In this document: positions 26,371-34,448 of the stretch, piece after piece
Layout of the letters: every line of letters starts with the position of its first letter
How positions within the stretch are numbered: the stretch's first letter is position 1
Assembly (NCBI GenBank): GCA_951812715.1
Contig: OX638323.1
Coordinates: 2,460,577-2,524,576, forward strand
Direction: 5' to 3'
Source: an uncultured Pseudohongiella sp.
Lineage (GTDB): Bacteria; Pseudomonadota; Gammaproteobacteria; Pseudomonadales; Pseudohongiellaceae
DNA: 64,000 bases
Notes under the pieces: generated by a model
What the model was told of the DNA's origin: nothing
The model's database searches: none
What the model saw: only the letters and a program-made list of their open reading frames with translations
Translations under genes and position numbers: made by a program

Positions 26371-28080
26371 GTGATCAAATCCGGCATGTTTCGATTGTTG
26401 CCCCTGCTGGCGCTGCCCCTGGCGGCGGCCACGGCGGCGCAAGAACGGGTCGGTGATTTCTCGCTGCTCGACCAGGCGGGCTATCACCATGGCATGAGCT
26501 GGTATGGAGACCACGAACTGATCGCCTTCCTGGTGCAGGCGAACGACAGCGCGGCGGCCGAGGCCGCTCTGCCGCAATACCTGGAGCTGCATGAACAATA
26601 TGACGCACATGGCGTCGAGTTCATGATGATCAACCCCATGGGTCGGTCCAATCGGGAAGCGGTGCGGATCAGACTCGACCAGTGGGACACCGAAATTCCC
26701 GTGCTGATGGATGACTCTCAGGTCATCTCCGAAGCCATGGGAATCGAGCGCGCCGGCGAAGTGTTGCTGTTTGATCCGAAGTCCTTCATCGTCGAATACC
26801 GGGGATCGGTGGCCGGCGCGCAAGCCGCCATCGACGAATACCTCGCCGGCGAAGAAATCAGCACTCCCTGGATCGCGACCGCCGGCGCCGAGGTCAGCTA
26901 CCCGGACCAGGAAATTCCTTCCTATAGCCAGGATATCGCGCCGGTGCTAGCCGAGAATTGCGCCGCCTGCCATCGCGCTGGCGGCGTGGCGCCATTCGCC
27001 ATGGACAGTCACACCATGGTGCGCGGCTGGTCGCCGATGATCCGCGAAGTACTGATGACCCGCCGCATGCCCCCGGGGCAGATCGACGGCCACATCGGCG
27101 AGTTCATCAATGACCGGCTGATCGGCCGCGAAGACATGCGCAATATCATCGCCTGGGTAGAGGCGGGCGCGCCGATCGACGGCGACAGCGATCCACTGAC
27201 CGAGTTGACCTGGCCCGAGTCCAAATGGGCATTCGGCGAGCCTGATCTGGTGCTGGAAATTCCCGCCACTACGGTCCCGGCTACCGGTAACGGCTTATTC
27301 GTAAACGTGCAAGTCCCGATCGAGATGGAACAGGATCGCTGGCTGCGGGGCAGCCAGATCATCGCCGGTGATCGAACGGTATTGCACCACACGGTAAACC
27401 GTCTGGATTTCCCGGGAGAGATCGGCCGTAGGGGCGGCTTTCTCGGCGGGGATGGCAATCGGGATAAAGCCGATATTACGGCCTACATTCCCGGAGACAC
27501 CCCGGATCTGGCGCCGCCGAACACTGGCGGTCTGCTGAAAGCCGGCTCCCTGCTTCATCTCAATATGCATTACACCCCAAATGGCCGCGAGACCGTTGAC
27601 CGCAGCGAACTGGGTTTGTGGTTCTACCCCGAAGGAGAGGCGCCCGAAGAAAGAATGAGCGGACGGTGCGCCTGTGTTTTTCCCAACACTTGGACCACGA
27701 TTCCGCCCCATGATCCGGCCTTCGAACAGACCGCCAGTATCGTTATCGAGCGCGACGCGAAGATATATAGCTATCTGCCGCACATGCATTTTCGCGGCAA
27801 GTACATGCGCTTCTACGCGGATTATCCCGACGGCGCCAGCGAGGAACTGATCAATATCGCCAAGTACAACTACAACTGGCAATTGAGCTACACCTACGAG
27901 CAGCCCAAGTTCGTGCCCGCCGGCACGAAGATCACCGCCGTGGCGGCCTGGGACAATTCGGCCAGAAACCCGAACAATCCCAACCCTGATCGCGCCGTGG
28001 ACTGGGGCAACGAAAGCTGGGATGAAATGTTCTTCGGCGCTGTTCGCTGGAAATTCGAGAATCAAAGCGGCGAGGACTGA
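26371..28080 (+). CDS. Exported redoxin / c-type cytochrome / copper monooxygenase-like fusion protein
   Basis: 569 residues. After a signal peptide (LPLLALPLAAATAAQ) come three parts. Residues 28-160 are a thioredoxin/AhpC-like domain without any Cys at the usual site. A heme c motif C197-A-A-C200-H201 with VAPFAMD follows. From about 285 there is a domain like PHM/DBH-type ascorbate-dependent copper monooxygenases. All six copper ligands of that family have candidates: H339-H340, H396 or H400 (HLNMH), H471 and H473 (LPHMHFRG) and M553 (WDEMFFG). GTG 26371 is nine bases after AGAGG; ATG 26386 is an alternative. Relatives occur in Planctomycetes and Gammaproteobacteria; the reaction is not known to me. 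Confidence 0.8.
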   Translation: MIKSGMFRLLPLLALPLAAATAAQERVGDFSLLDQAGYHHGMSWYGDHELIAFLVQANDSAAAEAALPQYLELHEQYDAHGVEFMMINPMGRSNREAVRIRLDQWDTEIPVLMDDSQVISEAMGIERAGEVLLFDPKSFIVEYRGSVAGAQAAIDEYLAGEEISTPWIATAGAEVSYPDQEIPSYSQDIAPVLAENCAACHRAGGVAPFAMDSHTMVRGWSPMIREVLMTRRMPPGQIDGHIGEFINDRLIGREDMRNIIAWVEAGAPIDGDSDPLTELTWPESKWAFGEPDLVLEIPATTVPATGNGLFVNVQVPIEMEQDRWLRGSQIIAGDRTVLHHTVNRLDFPGEIGRRGGFLGGDGNRDKADITAYIPGDTPDLAPPNTGGLLKAGSLLHLNMHYTPNGRETVDRSELGLWFYPEGEAPEERMSGRCACVFPNTWTTIPPHDPAFEQTASIVIERDAKIYSYLPHMHFRGKYMRFYADYPDGASEELINIAKYNYNWQLSYTYEQPKFVPAGTKITAVAAWDNSARNPNNPNPDRAVDWGNESWDEMFFGAVRWKFENQSGED

Positions 28081-28120
28081 GCCGACCCAAGCTTGGCCGC
28101 GTAGAGGGAGATTGAAACCG

Positions 28121-28140
28121 CCCACCCGGCGGCGGGTGGG
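28121..28140. terminator. Hairpin after the fusion gene
   Basis: CCCACCCG-GCGG-CGGGTGGG is a perfect 8-bp stem with a 4-base loop, 40 bp after the stop codon. No T tract follows, so it is terminator-like only. Confidence 0.5.
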
Positions 28141-28145
28141 TGAGA

Positions 28146-28284
28146 TGTGATCGGTGAAGCCGGCGAATAGCCTCGTTTTTCGAGGTTGAAAGGCTCGACA
28201 AGGGCGAGAGCGAACGCTGTTGAAGCACCGCGTCTTGCGAAGTTTGAACGATGCCAAGCTTCGCTCGGCGGCTGGACTGTCGAG
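28146..28284. repeat. Dispersed palindromic repeat with leader, inverted copy
   Basis: The core 28194-28284 begins CTCGACAAGGGCG and ends GGACTGTCGAG; its reverse complement aligns with 23325-23416 and 29883-29973. The preceding 28148-28193 (TCGGTGAAGCCGGCGA, then the small hairpin CCTCG-TTTTT-CGAGG) corresponds to the CCCGGTCGGCG-AGCCGA start of the tandem units at 5173. This shows that the array and the dispersed copies share one origin. Confidence 0.75.
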
Positions 28285-28379
28285 ACCGGGGCCGGCGGAA
28301 TTTACCAGATTCGCCCCATGGACGGCTTGCCCGATTTATCCGAAGCTCGCGGCCCGACTAATCCAGGAACGTTTAGCAA

Positions 28380-28898
28380 TTACAAAATCCTGAAAATATC
28401 GTAGGCGACCTTGCCTTCCACCTGCTTGCTCTTGCCTACGCAGATGATGTGGTTCACCCAGTCGTATTCTTCCGAAGTCGTGCTGAACAGCGGCGTCACG
28501 CGCCAATAGAGTCCGTTCTCGCCGTTGTGGACGATGCCCCGATAGGTCATGTAGATATGGGCGCCGTCATCCGTTTCGAGGGTGATGCGCACGTCGAGCG
28601 CGGTATGGCCCGAGACCTGGGTGATCCAGTCGGCGCCGCCGGGCAGAACGGTTCCGTTCAGGACGGGTCCGCTGAAAGTCCCGCCCATGACCGGCGCGAT
28701 GCGGGTATGGCCGGTATCGATCTGCTCGGCCACGTCGAGCAGCAATTCCATTACAAACTCGGATTCGAGCGCAGAGGCGGGGGATTGCGCTCGCGCCAGC
28801 GAGGCCGCGCCCATGGCCGCGGCCGCGCCAACGCCCAGTTTGGCAAATGTTCTGCGGTTCATTTCGATTTTTCGGCCGCTTTTCTCGATATCGCTCAT
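28380..28898 (-). CDS. DUF3237 family protein with twin-arginine signal
   Basis: 172 residues. A Tat signal (NRRTFAKLGVGAAAAMGAA) is followed by a DUF3237/UPF0311 barrel: PVMGGTFSGPVLNGTVLPGG, ADWITQVSGHTALDVRITLE, DDGAHIYMTYRG. The family is widespread but has no firmly assigned reaction; export by Tat suggests it folds, or binds a ligand, before export. ATG 28898 follows CGGAGAAAACCTGC; ATG 28862 just before the twin Arg is the alternative. A piece of an RND exporter gene ends immediately upstream. Confidence 0.82.
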   Translation of the reverse strand: MSDIEKSGRKIEMNRRTFAKLGVGAAAAMGAASLARAQSPASALESEFVMELLLDVAEQIDTGHTRIAPVMGGTFSGPVLNGTVLPGGADWITQVSGHTALDVRITLETDDGAHIYMTYRGIVHNGENGLYWRVTPLFSTTSEEYDWVNHIICVGKSKQVEGKVAYDIFRIL

Positions 28899-28953
28899 TG
28901 CAGGTTTTCTCCGGGTTGGCAGGCGGCCAGCCCGCCAGTGCGGGGCTACGCCA

Positions 28954-29014
28954 TTCGTCGAATCGTCGCAATATCGCGGGAAGATAAAACACATCCAGCA
29001 AGAATGCCAACACC
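28954..29014 (-). pseudogene. 3'-end remnant of an RND exporter gene
   Basis: The minus strand encodes LAFLLDVFYLPAILRRFDEW, which matches LALLLDVFYLPAILRRFDNW near the C-terminus of the intact exporter at 29902-32292. About 51 of 60 bases are equal to 30032-30091. Sequence on either side is unrelated. It is therefore a copy of the exporter's 3' end with the AbrB-PIN pair lying between the two copies. Confidence 0.8.
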
Positions 29015-29120
29015 GAAAAATCTCCAACGGTATGTATCAGGACGATTGATTTTCCACATTACGGAATTACGGAAAAAATGATATTCTACATTTCCAGCAG
29101 AGTCTTGTGGAGTGAGGGCG

Positions 29121-29372
29121 ATGAGTGAAACCGCAATAGTTTCCAGCCGCGGACAGATTACGCTGCCGGCGCGCTTGAGGAAACGATTGGGCATTAAAGG
29201 GGGCGACCCTGTTTTGCTCGTAGAGAAAGGCAACGAGATCGTATTGAAGCCGGCTCTTGTAGTAGAAGTCGATTGCTACAGCGACGAACAAGTGGCGGAA
29301 TGGGATCAGGCGGATCGGCTTGACGATCGGGATCGAAAAAGATTCGTTGAAGCCACGAAAAATCGTAAATGA
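29121..29372 (+). CDS. AbrB/MazE-type (SpoVT fold) antitoxin
   Basis: 83 residues. SETAIVSSRGQITLPARLRK and GGDPVLLVEKGNEIVLKP form the swapped-hairpin AbrB DNA-binding domain. The C-terminal 40 residues are acidic and basic mixed (EWDQADRLDDRDRKRF), the expected toxin-binding tail. ATG 29121 follows GAGGGCG. The direct repeat ATTACGGAATTACGGA at 29058-29073 lies where an operator would be. It overlaps the PIN toxin gene by 4 bp (ATGA). Confidence 0.88.
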   Translation: MSETAIVSSRGQITLPARLRKRLGIKGGDPVLLVEKGNEIVLKPALVVEVDCYSDEQVAEWDQADRLDDRDRKRFVEATKNRK

Positions 29373-29782
29373 ACCGGCTGTTTCTCGATGCCAACGTTCT
29401 GTTCACCGCCGCGCATAGTCCAGGGGGAAAAGCCGCGCTGGTCGTTGAATTGGGAACGCTGGGCCACTGGGAGTTGTATTCCAGTTCCTATGCGGTAGAA
29501 GAAGCTCGTCGCAACCTGCAACGAAAATTCCCCCGGTCGGTTGCGGCATTGGCGACAATCGAATCGGTTTTAAACCTGTCCTCCCATCGCGCGGGGGCTC
29601 GGCGTCTTGCCGGACTCGCCGACAAGGATCAGCCCATTTTCCTGGCGGCGCTGAGTTGTAACGCCACCCACCTCTTGACGGGTGATCTAAGGGACTTCGG
29701 GCGATTCATGAACCACCCCGCACAGACGCATGGAATTTGCATTCAGACTACGGCGGAATTCCTGGATGCATTCATCGCTTAG
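29369..29782 (+). CDS. PIN-domain toxin (VapC-like)
   Basis: 137 residues. NRLFLDANVLFTAAHSPGG gives the first acidic position, SSYAVEEARRNL the second, and LADKDQPIFLAALSCNATHL with TGDLRDFGRF the last two. It is translationally coupled to the AbrB-type antitoxin by the 4-bp overlap. Predicted RNase toxin. The pair lies between two copies of the 3' end of an RND exporter gene. Confidence 0.87.
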   Translation: MNRLFLDANVLFTAAHSPGGKAALVVELGTLGHWELYSSSYAVEEARRNLQRKFPRSVAALATIESVLNLSSHRAGARRLAGLADKDQPIFLAALSCNATHLLTGDLRDFGRFMNHPAQTHGICIQTTAEFLDAFIA

Positions 29783-29882
29783 ACGTATGGTCGTACGTTG
29801 CGGACCAGCCGGGATTCTTGCATTCCGCTGGACTGTGCATGCCGTCCATGGCGCGAGAGATTGGGCTTCGACAATCCCCAGT

Positions 29883-30022
29883 CTCGACGCCCAGTTGCTG
29901 ATCATGGCTCGGCGCCGTTCGAACTTCGCTCGAAGCTGACGCTTCGAAAACGCTCGTTCGCACCCTTGTCGAGCCGATCGGCCCTAAAAAGGCGCTGCCT
30001 TTTTCGGCTGCGCCGACCGGGC
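29883..30022. repeat. Dispersed palindromic repeat overlapping the 3' end of the RND exporter gene
   Basis: The core 29883-29973 (CTCGAC ... CACCCTTGTCGAG) aligns with 23325-23416. It continues to 30022 through AAAAAGGC-GCT-GCCTTTTT and CGGCTGCGCCGACCGGGC, the reverse complement of the start of the tandem units at 5173. Because the exporter gene on the minus strand is open through it, this repeat encodes the last 40 or so residues of that protein. Confidence 0.8.
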
Positions 30023-32292
30023 CTCACCCAATTGTCGAACCGTCGCAATATGGCGGGAAGATAAAACACGTCAAGCAGCAAGGCCAGCACCACGATGGGA
30101 ACCAGTAATCTGGCGGCCTGCTGAAAATAGAAGGTGCTCGCGGCCATCAGGAAAGTCGCGCCGAGAGTAAGCACCAGCGTGGTAATGGTCAGGGCCGGTC
30201 CGGCGGTGCGGATGGAATGGGCGATGGCAGGCGAAACCGCCTCGCCTTTGCTCCGCTCACTGAGATAGTGGGTCAACACATGCACGGTATCGTCGACCAC
30301 CAGACCGATGCTTATGCTGAACAGCATCATCACGAATGGGTCAAGCGTGCCAACCAGCAATCCCCAGAAGCCGAACACGATGGCCGCCGGCAACAAGTTG
30401 GGAATGATGCTGAGTATGCCGAAATACAGGCTGCCGAAGCCGGCGATCAAAGTCAGCGTGATCAGCGTCAGACTTAGCGAATAACCTTGCAGCAGTTCGA
30501 CGGTAACGCGCTCGTCCATGCGCGCGAACACCAGCAGATCACTGCCGTGGAGCAAGGAGGCTGTGGCAAAAGTTTGCTCGAATCGCGCGTCGATCAAAGC
30601 GTTCAAGTCGAGCACCTCCTGGTTGGAAAGGGGCCGGGCGGTGACGGTCAAGGTCGCGATGGAGCGGTCTCTGTTCAGGAATCGCGATAGCGGAAAATCA
30701 GGGTTCTGCGCGAACCGGTAGGCACTTAGATAGTTGTCGATGGTCTCCGCATCATCCGGCAGCAGATAGGCGGCTTCATCGTCGTAGCGCATCTGGTTAA
30801 CGGTTTTCAGGATTTCCACCACGCTCGCGGTGGATTCGATTTCTTCCCGCTCATTCAGCCATTCGAGCAAGGCTTCCATGCGGGTGAGGAAGGCGGGGTC
30901 GATGGCGCCGTCGTCGCTGCCTGCATCGACGGCGTAGCTAATGGATGGACCGCGGTCGAGACGCTCGCCCACGGCCTCGAAATAGTCCCGCAAGTTGGCG
31001 ACGTCGTTGATGAAATCGAGGCGGTTGAAGTCGGTTTCATTAAGCGGCAGCATGCTCACCCCGATCACTGCCAGCGCCGTGCAGAACCAGAACAGCGGCC
31101 GATCCCGGCGGCGGCCGATATGGATCGCTTGTTGCATTGCCTTTTGCAGCAAGTCGCCATCGCCATTGCCGCTCTTGACCAGCCAGATAAGCAATGCCGG
31201 GAGCAGCGCAGCGGTAAGCAGCCAGGAAAACACGATGCCGACGGCGACGGTGCTGCCGAAATCCTGTATCGCCGGCGAGGAACTCAGATTCAGGGAAGCG
31301 AATCCGATGGCCGTGGTCAGCGCGGCCAGGCTGACCGGACGGATATTGTGCATAAGACTGAACAGCATCGCGTCCTCCGCGGTCATCCGTCGCAACAAGC
31401 CCTGGCGATAGATAGAAATTACATGGACGCTGCTCGCCACCGAAATGATCACGATGATGACCGGAGATATCGCCGACACCGTGTTGAATGAGAAACCGCT
31501 CAAGCCAAGGGCGCCCAAGGCGCACAGCAAGGTCAGCAGCGTGTGAGCGAGGATCGCCAAGCCCGCGCGGACCGAACGGAAGAATCCGCAAATCGAAAGA
31601 ACACAGGCCAATATCACGAAAGGCAGCAGGCCGCCGAGGTCGTCGAGCATGGCTTGGCGGCTGGAGAATTCCAGCAATACTTCGCCGCTGACATAAATTT
31701 CGAGTTCCGGGTAAATATCCTGCAATTCGTTCCGCAGACGCAGCGCTTCGCTCGCGGCGGCAAGCCGCTGCGCGTCGCTGGCGAGGCCGGCGTTAAGGCG
31801 GATGCGGGTAAAGGCCAGACTGGTATCGGCCGAGAGCAGATTGCCGGTCAGCAGCTCATCCGTCGCCGCGGTTCGCGCCAATGCGGCCAGTTCAAGATCG
31901 CTGTATTCCCGGAAATCGCGTGTAAACAGGCGCCTCAGGTTGCGCGGAGAATAGTAATCGAGCAGAGAAGCGTGGCTTCCCGCGAGGGGAATCTCCAGAT
32001 AGCGCTCGCGCAATTCGTCAATTGCTTGCAAGTGGTAAGGGTTGAACAGGGTTTCGCCCACGGGAGCCAGGAAGGCAAAAATAATCTCGGTTGAATCGGG
32101 GAATTCCGCTTCGAGCAACTCAAGCTCTTGCAGATAAGGATCACTGCGCGTCAACAGTGCATCGAGCGAACTGTCGAAGCCCAGCCGAAGCATGCCGGCA
32201 GCGAGCAGCAGACTGCCGATGAGGCCAAGCATAAACAGTGTACGCCGCCGCCTCAGGCAGAAACTCGCTATGCGCCCGGTGGTCGAATCCAT
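29902..32292 (-). CDS. RND superfamily (MMPL-type) exporter with repeat-derived C-terminus
   Basis: 796 residues with about 12 membrane segments in two halves, each with a large periplasmic loop, the architecture of RND/MMPL proteins that move lipids or hydrophobic compounds. The first half starts LFMLGLIGSLLLAAGML and has DSSLDALLTRSDPYLQELE after TM1. TM4-type FDPFVMMLFSISIGLVVDDT and HYLSERSKGEAV are family-typical. After RRFDNWVRPG the last 40 or so residues (RRSRKRQRLFRADRLDKGA onward) come from the repeat at 29883-30022. The PlsB-like gene is 7 bp upstream, so the two are cotranscribed, which hints at lipid transport. Confidence 0.88.
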   Translation of the reverse strand: MDSTTGRIASFCLRRRRTLFMLGLIGSLLLAAGMLRLGFDSSLDALLTRSDPYLQELELLEAEFPDSTEIIFAFLAPVGETLFNPYHLQAIDELRERYLEIPLAGSHASLLDYYSPRNLRRLFTRDFREYSDLELAALARTAATDELLTGNLLSADTSLAFTRIRLNAGLASDAQRLAAASEALRLRNELQDIYPELEIYVSGEVLLEFSSRQAMLDDLGGLLPFVILACVLSICGFFRSVRAGLAILAHTLLTLLCALGALGLSGFSFNTVSAISPVIIVIISVASSVHVISIYRQGLLRRMTAEDAMLFSLMHNIRPVSLAALTTAIGFASLNLSSSPAIQDFGSTVAVGIVFSWLLTAALLPALLIWLVKSGNGDGDLLQKAMQQAIHIGRRRDRPLFWFCTALAVIGVSMLPLNETDFNRLDFINDVANLRDYFEAVGERLDRGPSISYAVDAGSDDGAIDPAFLTRMEALLEWLNEREEIESTASVVEILKTVNQMRYDDEAAYLLPDDAETIDNYLSAYRFAQNPDFPLSRFLNRDRSIATLTVTARPLSNQEVLDLNALIDARFEQTFATASLLHGSDLLVFARMDERVTVELLQGYSLSLTLITLTLIAGFGSLYFGILSIIPNLLPAAIVFGFWGLLVGTLDPFVMMLFSISIGLVVDDTVHVLTHYLSERSKGEAVSPAIAHSIRTAGPALTITTLVLTLGATFLMAASTFYFQQAARLLVPIVVLALLLDVFYLPAILRRFDNWVRPGRRSRKRQRLFRADRLDKGANERFRSVSFERSSNGAEP

Positions 32293-32299
32293 GCAATCT

Positions 32300-33721
32300 T
32301 CAGTCGGCTATTTTCGCGTCAGGGGGCCGGATTGAGTTGGCATAAAACTCCAGCAACCTCAGGTTTTCCGGATTGATGCGGTAGTGGTCGTCTTGCTCGA
32401 GCACGAGTCCGTGTTCGAGCATCAGGCGCAAGGCATTTTGCATGGTGCCCTGGCGCGGTTTTTCGGATTTTCTCATCGGCGAGCCCCGAGCGATCAAATC
32501 ATCAATGATGTCATCACAGGCGCCGGCGATCTCCAGCGAAGTCATCGCTTCGTTCGGTTGCCGCAGTAGCGCCAGGGCGGCCAGTGGCGCGGGCAATACC
32601 GGCATGACATGATGCAGGCGCCGCATGAGCAATTGGGCAAGTTCCGCCACATGGCGGATGCGCTGCTCTTTCTCGAGATGATGCAGGTCAAGTTCGCGCT
32701 GCCGGCAATACTCGCGCATGTCGAGCGGCTCGCCGAAGTTGACGCTGGCATAGCCATGGCGAGTAAGTCGTTCCTGGCGGCTGCAGAACAGGTTCCGGCG
32801 CAGGAATCGCGCCAGCCGTTTGAGATGTTCGATGGCTGACGGGTGCTTCGCGAGATGGTCCCAATCGAGCAGATTGCGATCTTCGAGGATATGGTCGTAG
32901 TTAATAGCGACTGGAATGAAAACTACGCCGCGGTCGCGCCGCCAATCGTAATGACGCAGGATGTAATCGAGAAAACCGAGCTTGGCTTCGCCGAGCCGTC
33001 CGTCGCGGCTCAGCTTGCCTTCCAGAAACACCGCCTGACACACACCGTTGCCAGTGGCCAGATGAATATAGCGTTCGAGCACCTTGCGATAGAGCGGGTC
33101 ACGGGATTCGCGACGCACGAAAAACGCGCCCATGGACCGAATCAGCGATTCCAGCGGAAATACCCGCGCCCATTCGCCTACCGCATAGGAAAGCGCTGCC
33201 CGCTCCGCGGCGAGATAGCTGACCAGGATGTAGTCCATGTTGCTGCGGTGATTCATGACGAACACCACCGTGGACTCCGGGTCGAGTTGCTGCAGTCTCT
33301 CCACATGCGATGCGCCGACGCGAATGCGATAGATGAAGCGCGAAACAATTTTGCCAAGCCGGTAGAACACCTGGTAGTAGAGATTGGCGTTGAACGCCGG
33401 CACGATCTCCCGGGCGAAGGCGCGCACGCGCTGCTGTAATACCTGCCGCGGGATGTCCTGCTCGCGGAATGTCTTCTCCAGCATCGCCAGCACATCCTGA
33501 TCAAAGATCAACTGTTCGATAAGCACCTGGCGCCGGGTTTGCTGCAAGGGGCGGATCTTGATCTGCAAACTTGAATTGATCCGGTCAACCGCCAGATTAA
33601 GCCGCCGTCGGAAGAACCAGCGCACGCCAGGGAGCAAGATACTCATGACCAGCGCATAGGCGGCCAGCGGGAGCAGAATCAGATACAGCCAGAGTGGAAC
33701 GGCGACATCGGCGGAAAACAT
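32300..33721 (-). CDS. Glycerol-3-phosphate acyltransferase-like (PlsB family) protein
   Basis: 473 residues with one N-terminal membrane segment (WLYLILLPLAAYALVMSIL). Acyltransferase blocks are visible in order: FVMNHRSNMDYIL (HX4D), GAFFVRRES, FLEGKLSRDGRL and VFIPVAINYD. These match PlsB rather than PlsC, but the protein is much shorter than E. coli PlsB (about 800 residues), lacking the long N-terminal region. It probably acylates a glycerol-phosphate or related acceptor at the inner membrane. Directly followed by an RND exporter gene. Confidence 0.82.
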   Translation of the reverse strand: MFSADVAVPLWLYLILLPLAAYALVMSILLPGVRWFFRRRLNLAVDRINSSLQIKIRPLQQTRRQVLIEQLIFDQDVLAMLEKTFREQDIPRQVLQQRVRAFAREIVPAFNANLYYQVFYRLGKIVSRFIYRIRVGASHVERLQQLDPESTVVFVMNHRSNMDYILVSYLAAERAALSYAVGEWARVFPLESLIRSMGAFFVRRESRDPLYRKVLERYIHLATGNGVCQAVFLEGKLSRDGRLGEAKLGFLDYILRHYDWRRDRGVVFIPVAINYDHILEDRNLLDWDHLAKHPSAIEHLKRLARFLRRNLFCSRQERLTRHGYASVNFGEPLDMREYCRQRELDLHHLEKEQRIRHVAELAQLLMRRLHHVMPVLPAPLAALALLRQPNEAMTSLEIAGACDDIIDDLIARGSPMRKSEKPRQGTMQNALRLMLEHGLVLEQDDHYRINPENLRLLEFYANSIRPPDAKIAD

Positions 33722-33790
33722 GCCGCTAGCATGCCTGAAGCATCGGATTTCGGCCAGAGCGCTTTGCCGGACTCTGACCGAAAGCTTGTC

Positions 33791-34111
33791 TTAATCGCCG
33801 GGCTTACGGTACGCCACGTTCTTGCTGATGGAACCGTCGATCGTTTCCGGTTCGATCAATACGGTGCATGAAACCGTCAGCGCACCGGCAGCGTTGACGA
33901 ACATGGAGAAAGCCGCGGCAGCTTCGTCGTCGGGAAGGTCGGCAATCAGCAGCAGGTCATCGTCGCCGAAAGCGTAATAGAAATTCTCGAGTGTTCCGCC
34001 CAGTCCTTCAATGGTTTCCTGGAGCGCATCGCGACGCCCGGTTCCGCCTTCCCTGATCAGACCGGCTACGCCAGCTTGAGTGTAACTCGTTCGAAACAGA
34101 TACTTGGCCAT
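33791..34111 (-). CDS. GYD domain protein
   Basis: 106 residues. MAKYLFRTSYTQAGVAGLI, GTGRRDALQETIEGLGG and ENFYYAFGDDDLLLIADLPD follow the GYD family, small ferredoxin-like-fold proteins of unknown role. No partner gene is obvious; it lies 69 bp upstream of the PlsB-like gene in the same direction. Confidence 0.85.
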   Translation of the reverse strand: MAKYLFRTSYTQAGVAGLIREGGTGRRDALQETIEGLGGTLENFYYAFGDDDLLLIADLPDDEAAAAFSMFVNAAGALTVSCTVLIEPETIDGSISKNVAYRKPGD

Positions 34112-34448
34112 GATTTTCCTGTTCTGGATTGGGGGAAGCGCTAATGATGGTCACGACAGCATTTTTGTCAAGTATTGCTTCTTGTCCTCCTTCAAGGCAA
34201 AGAGGCGAGCGACCCGGCGATTTCGCGCCGCAGGTCCGTACCGAGCAGACCCCGGCGCGACAATGTGTCTGCCAGAGTTGCCGGACCTCCGGTCAGTCAG
34301 TTCCAGCCATCGTTGCTGATCTGGATGCGCTGTTCCAGTGGCAATCAGGGAAGCAAGATATATCGCGAATTCGCGACGAGAGATGTTCAATTCCTGGGGC
34401 CCGGCCGGCGCCGCTTGCGCAATGAAGCGAGGCCTGCTTGCGCCCGCA
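34112..34448. other. Intergenic stretch, possible decayed small exported ORF
   Basis: About 340 bp. A minus-strand frame (34151-34390, 79 codons) begins MNISRREFAIYLASLIATG, which looks like a twin-arginine signal, but what follows resembles no mature protein. It could be the 5' remnant of a Tat substrate. No other feature seen. Confidence 0.3.

Noticed and set aside
25243..26823. 526-codon minus-strand frame
   Set aside because: Crosses three unrelated plus-strand features (metallopeptidase, spacer, fusion gene) and has no coherent domain.
34151..34390. Tat-signal small protein as a real gene
   Set aside because: Only the first 20 residues look like a signal; the rest is Arg-rich without a fold. 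I listed it only as a possible remnant.
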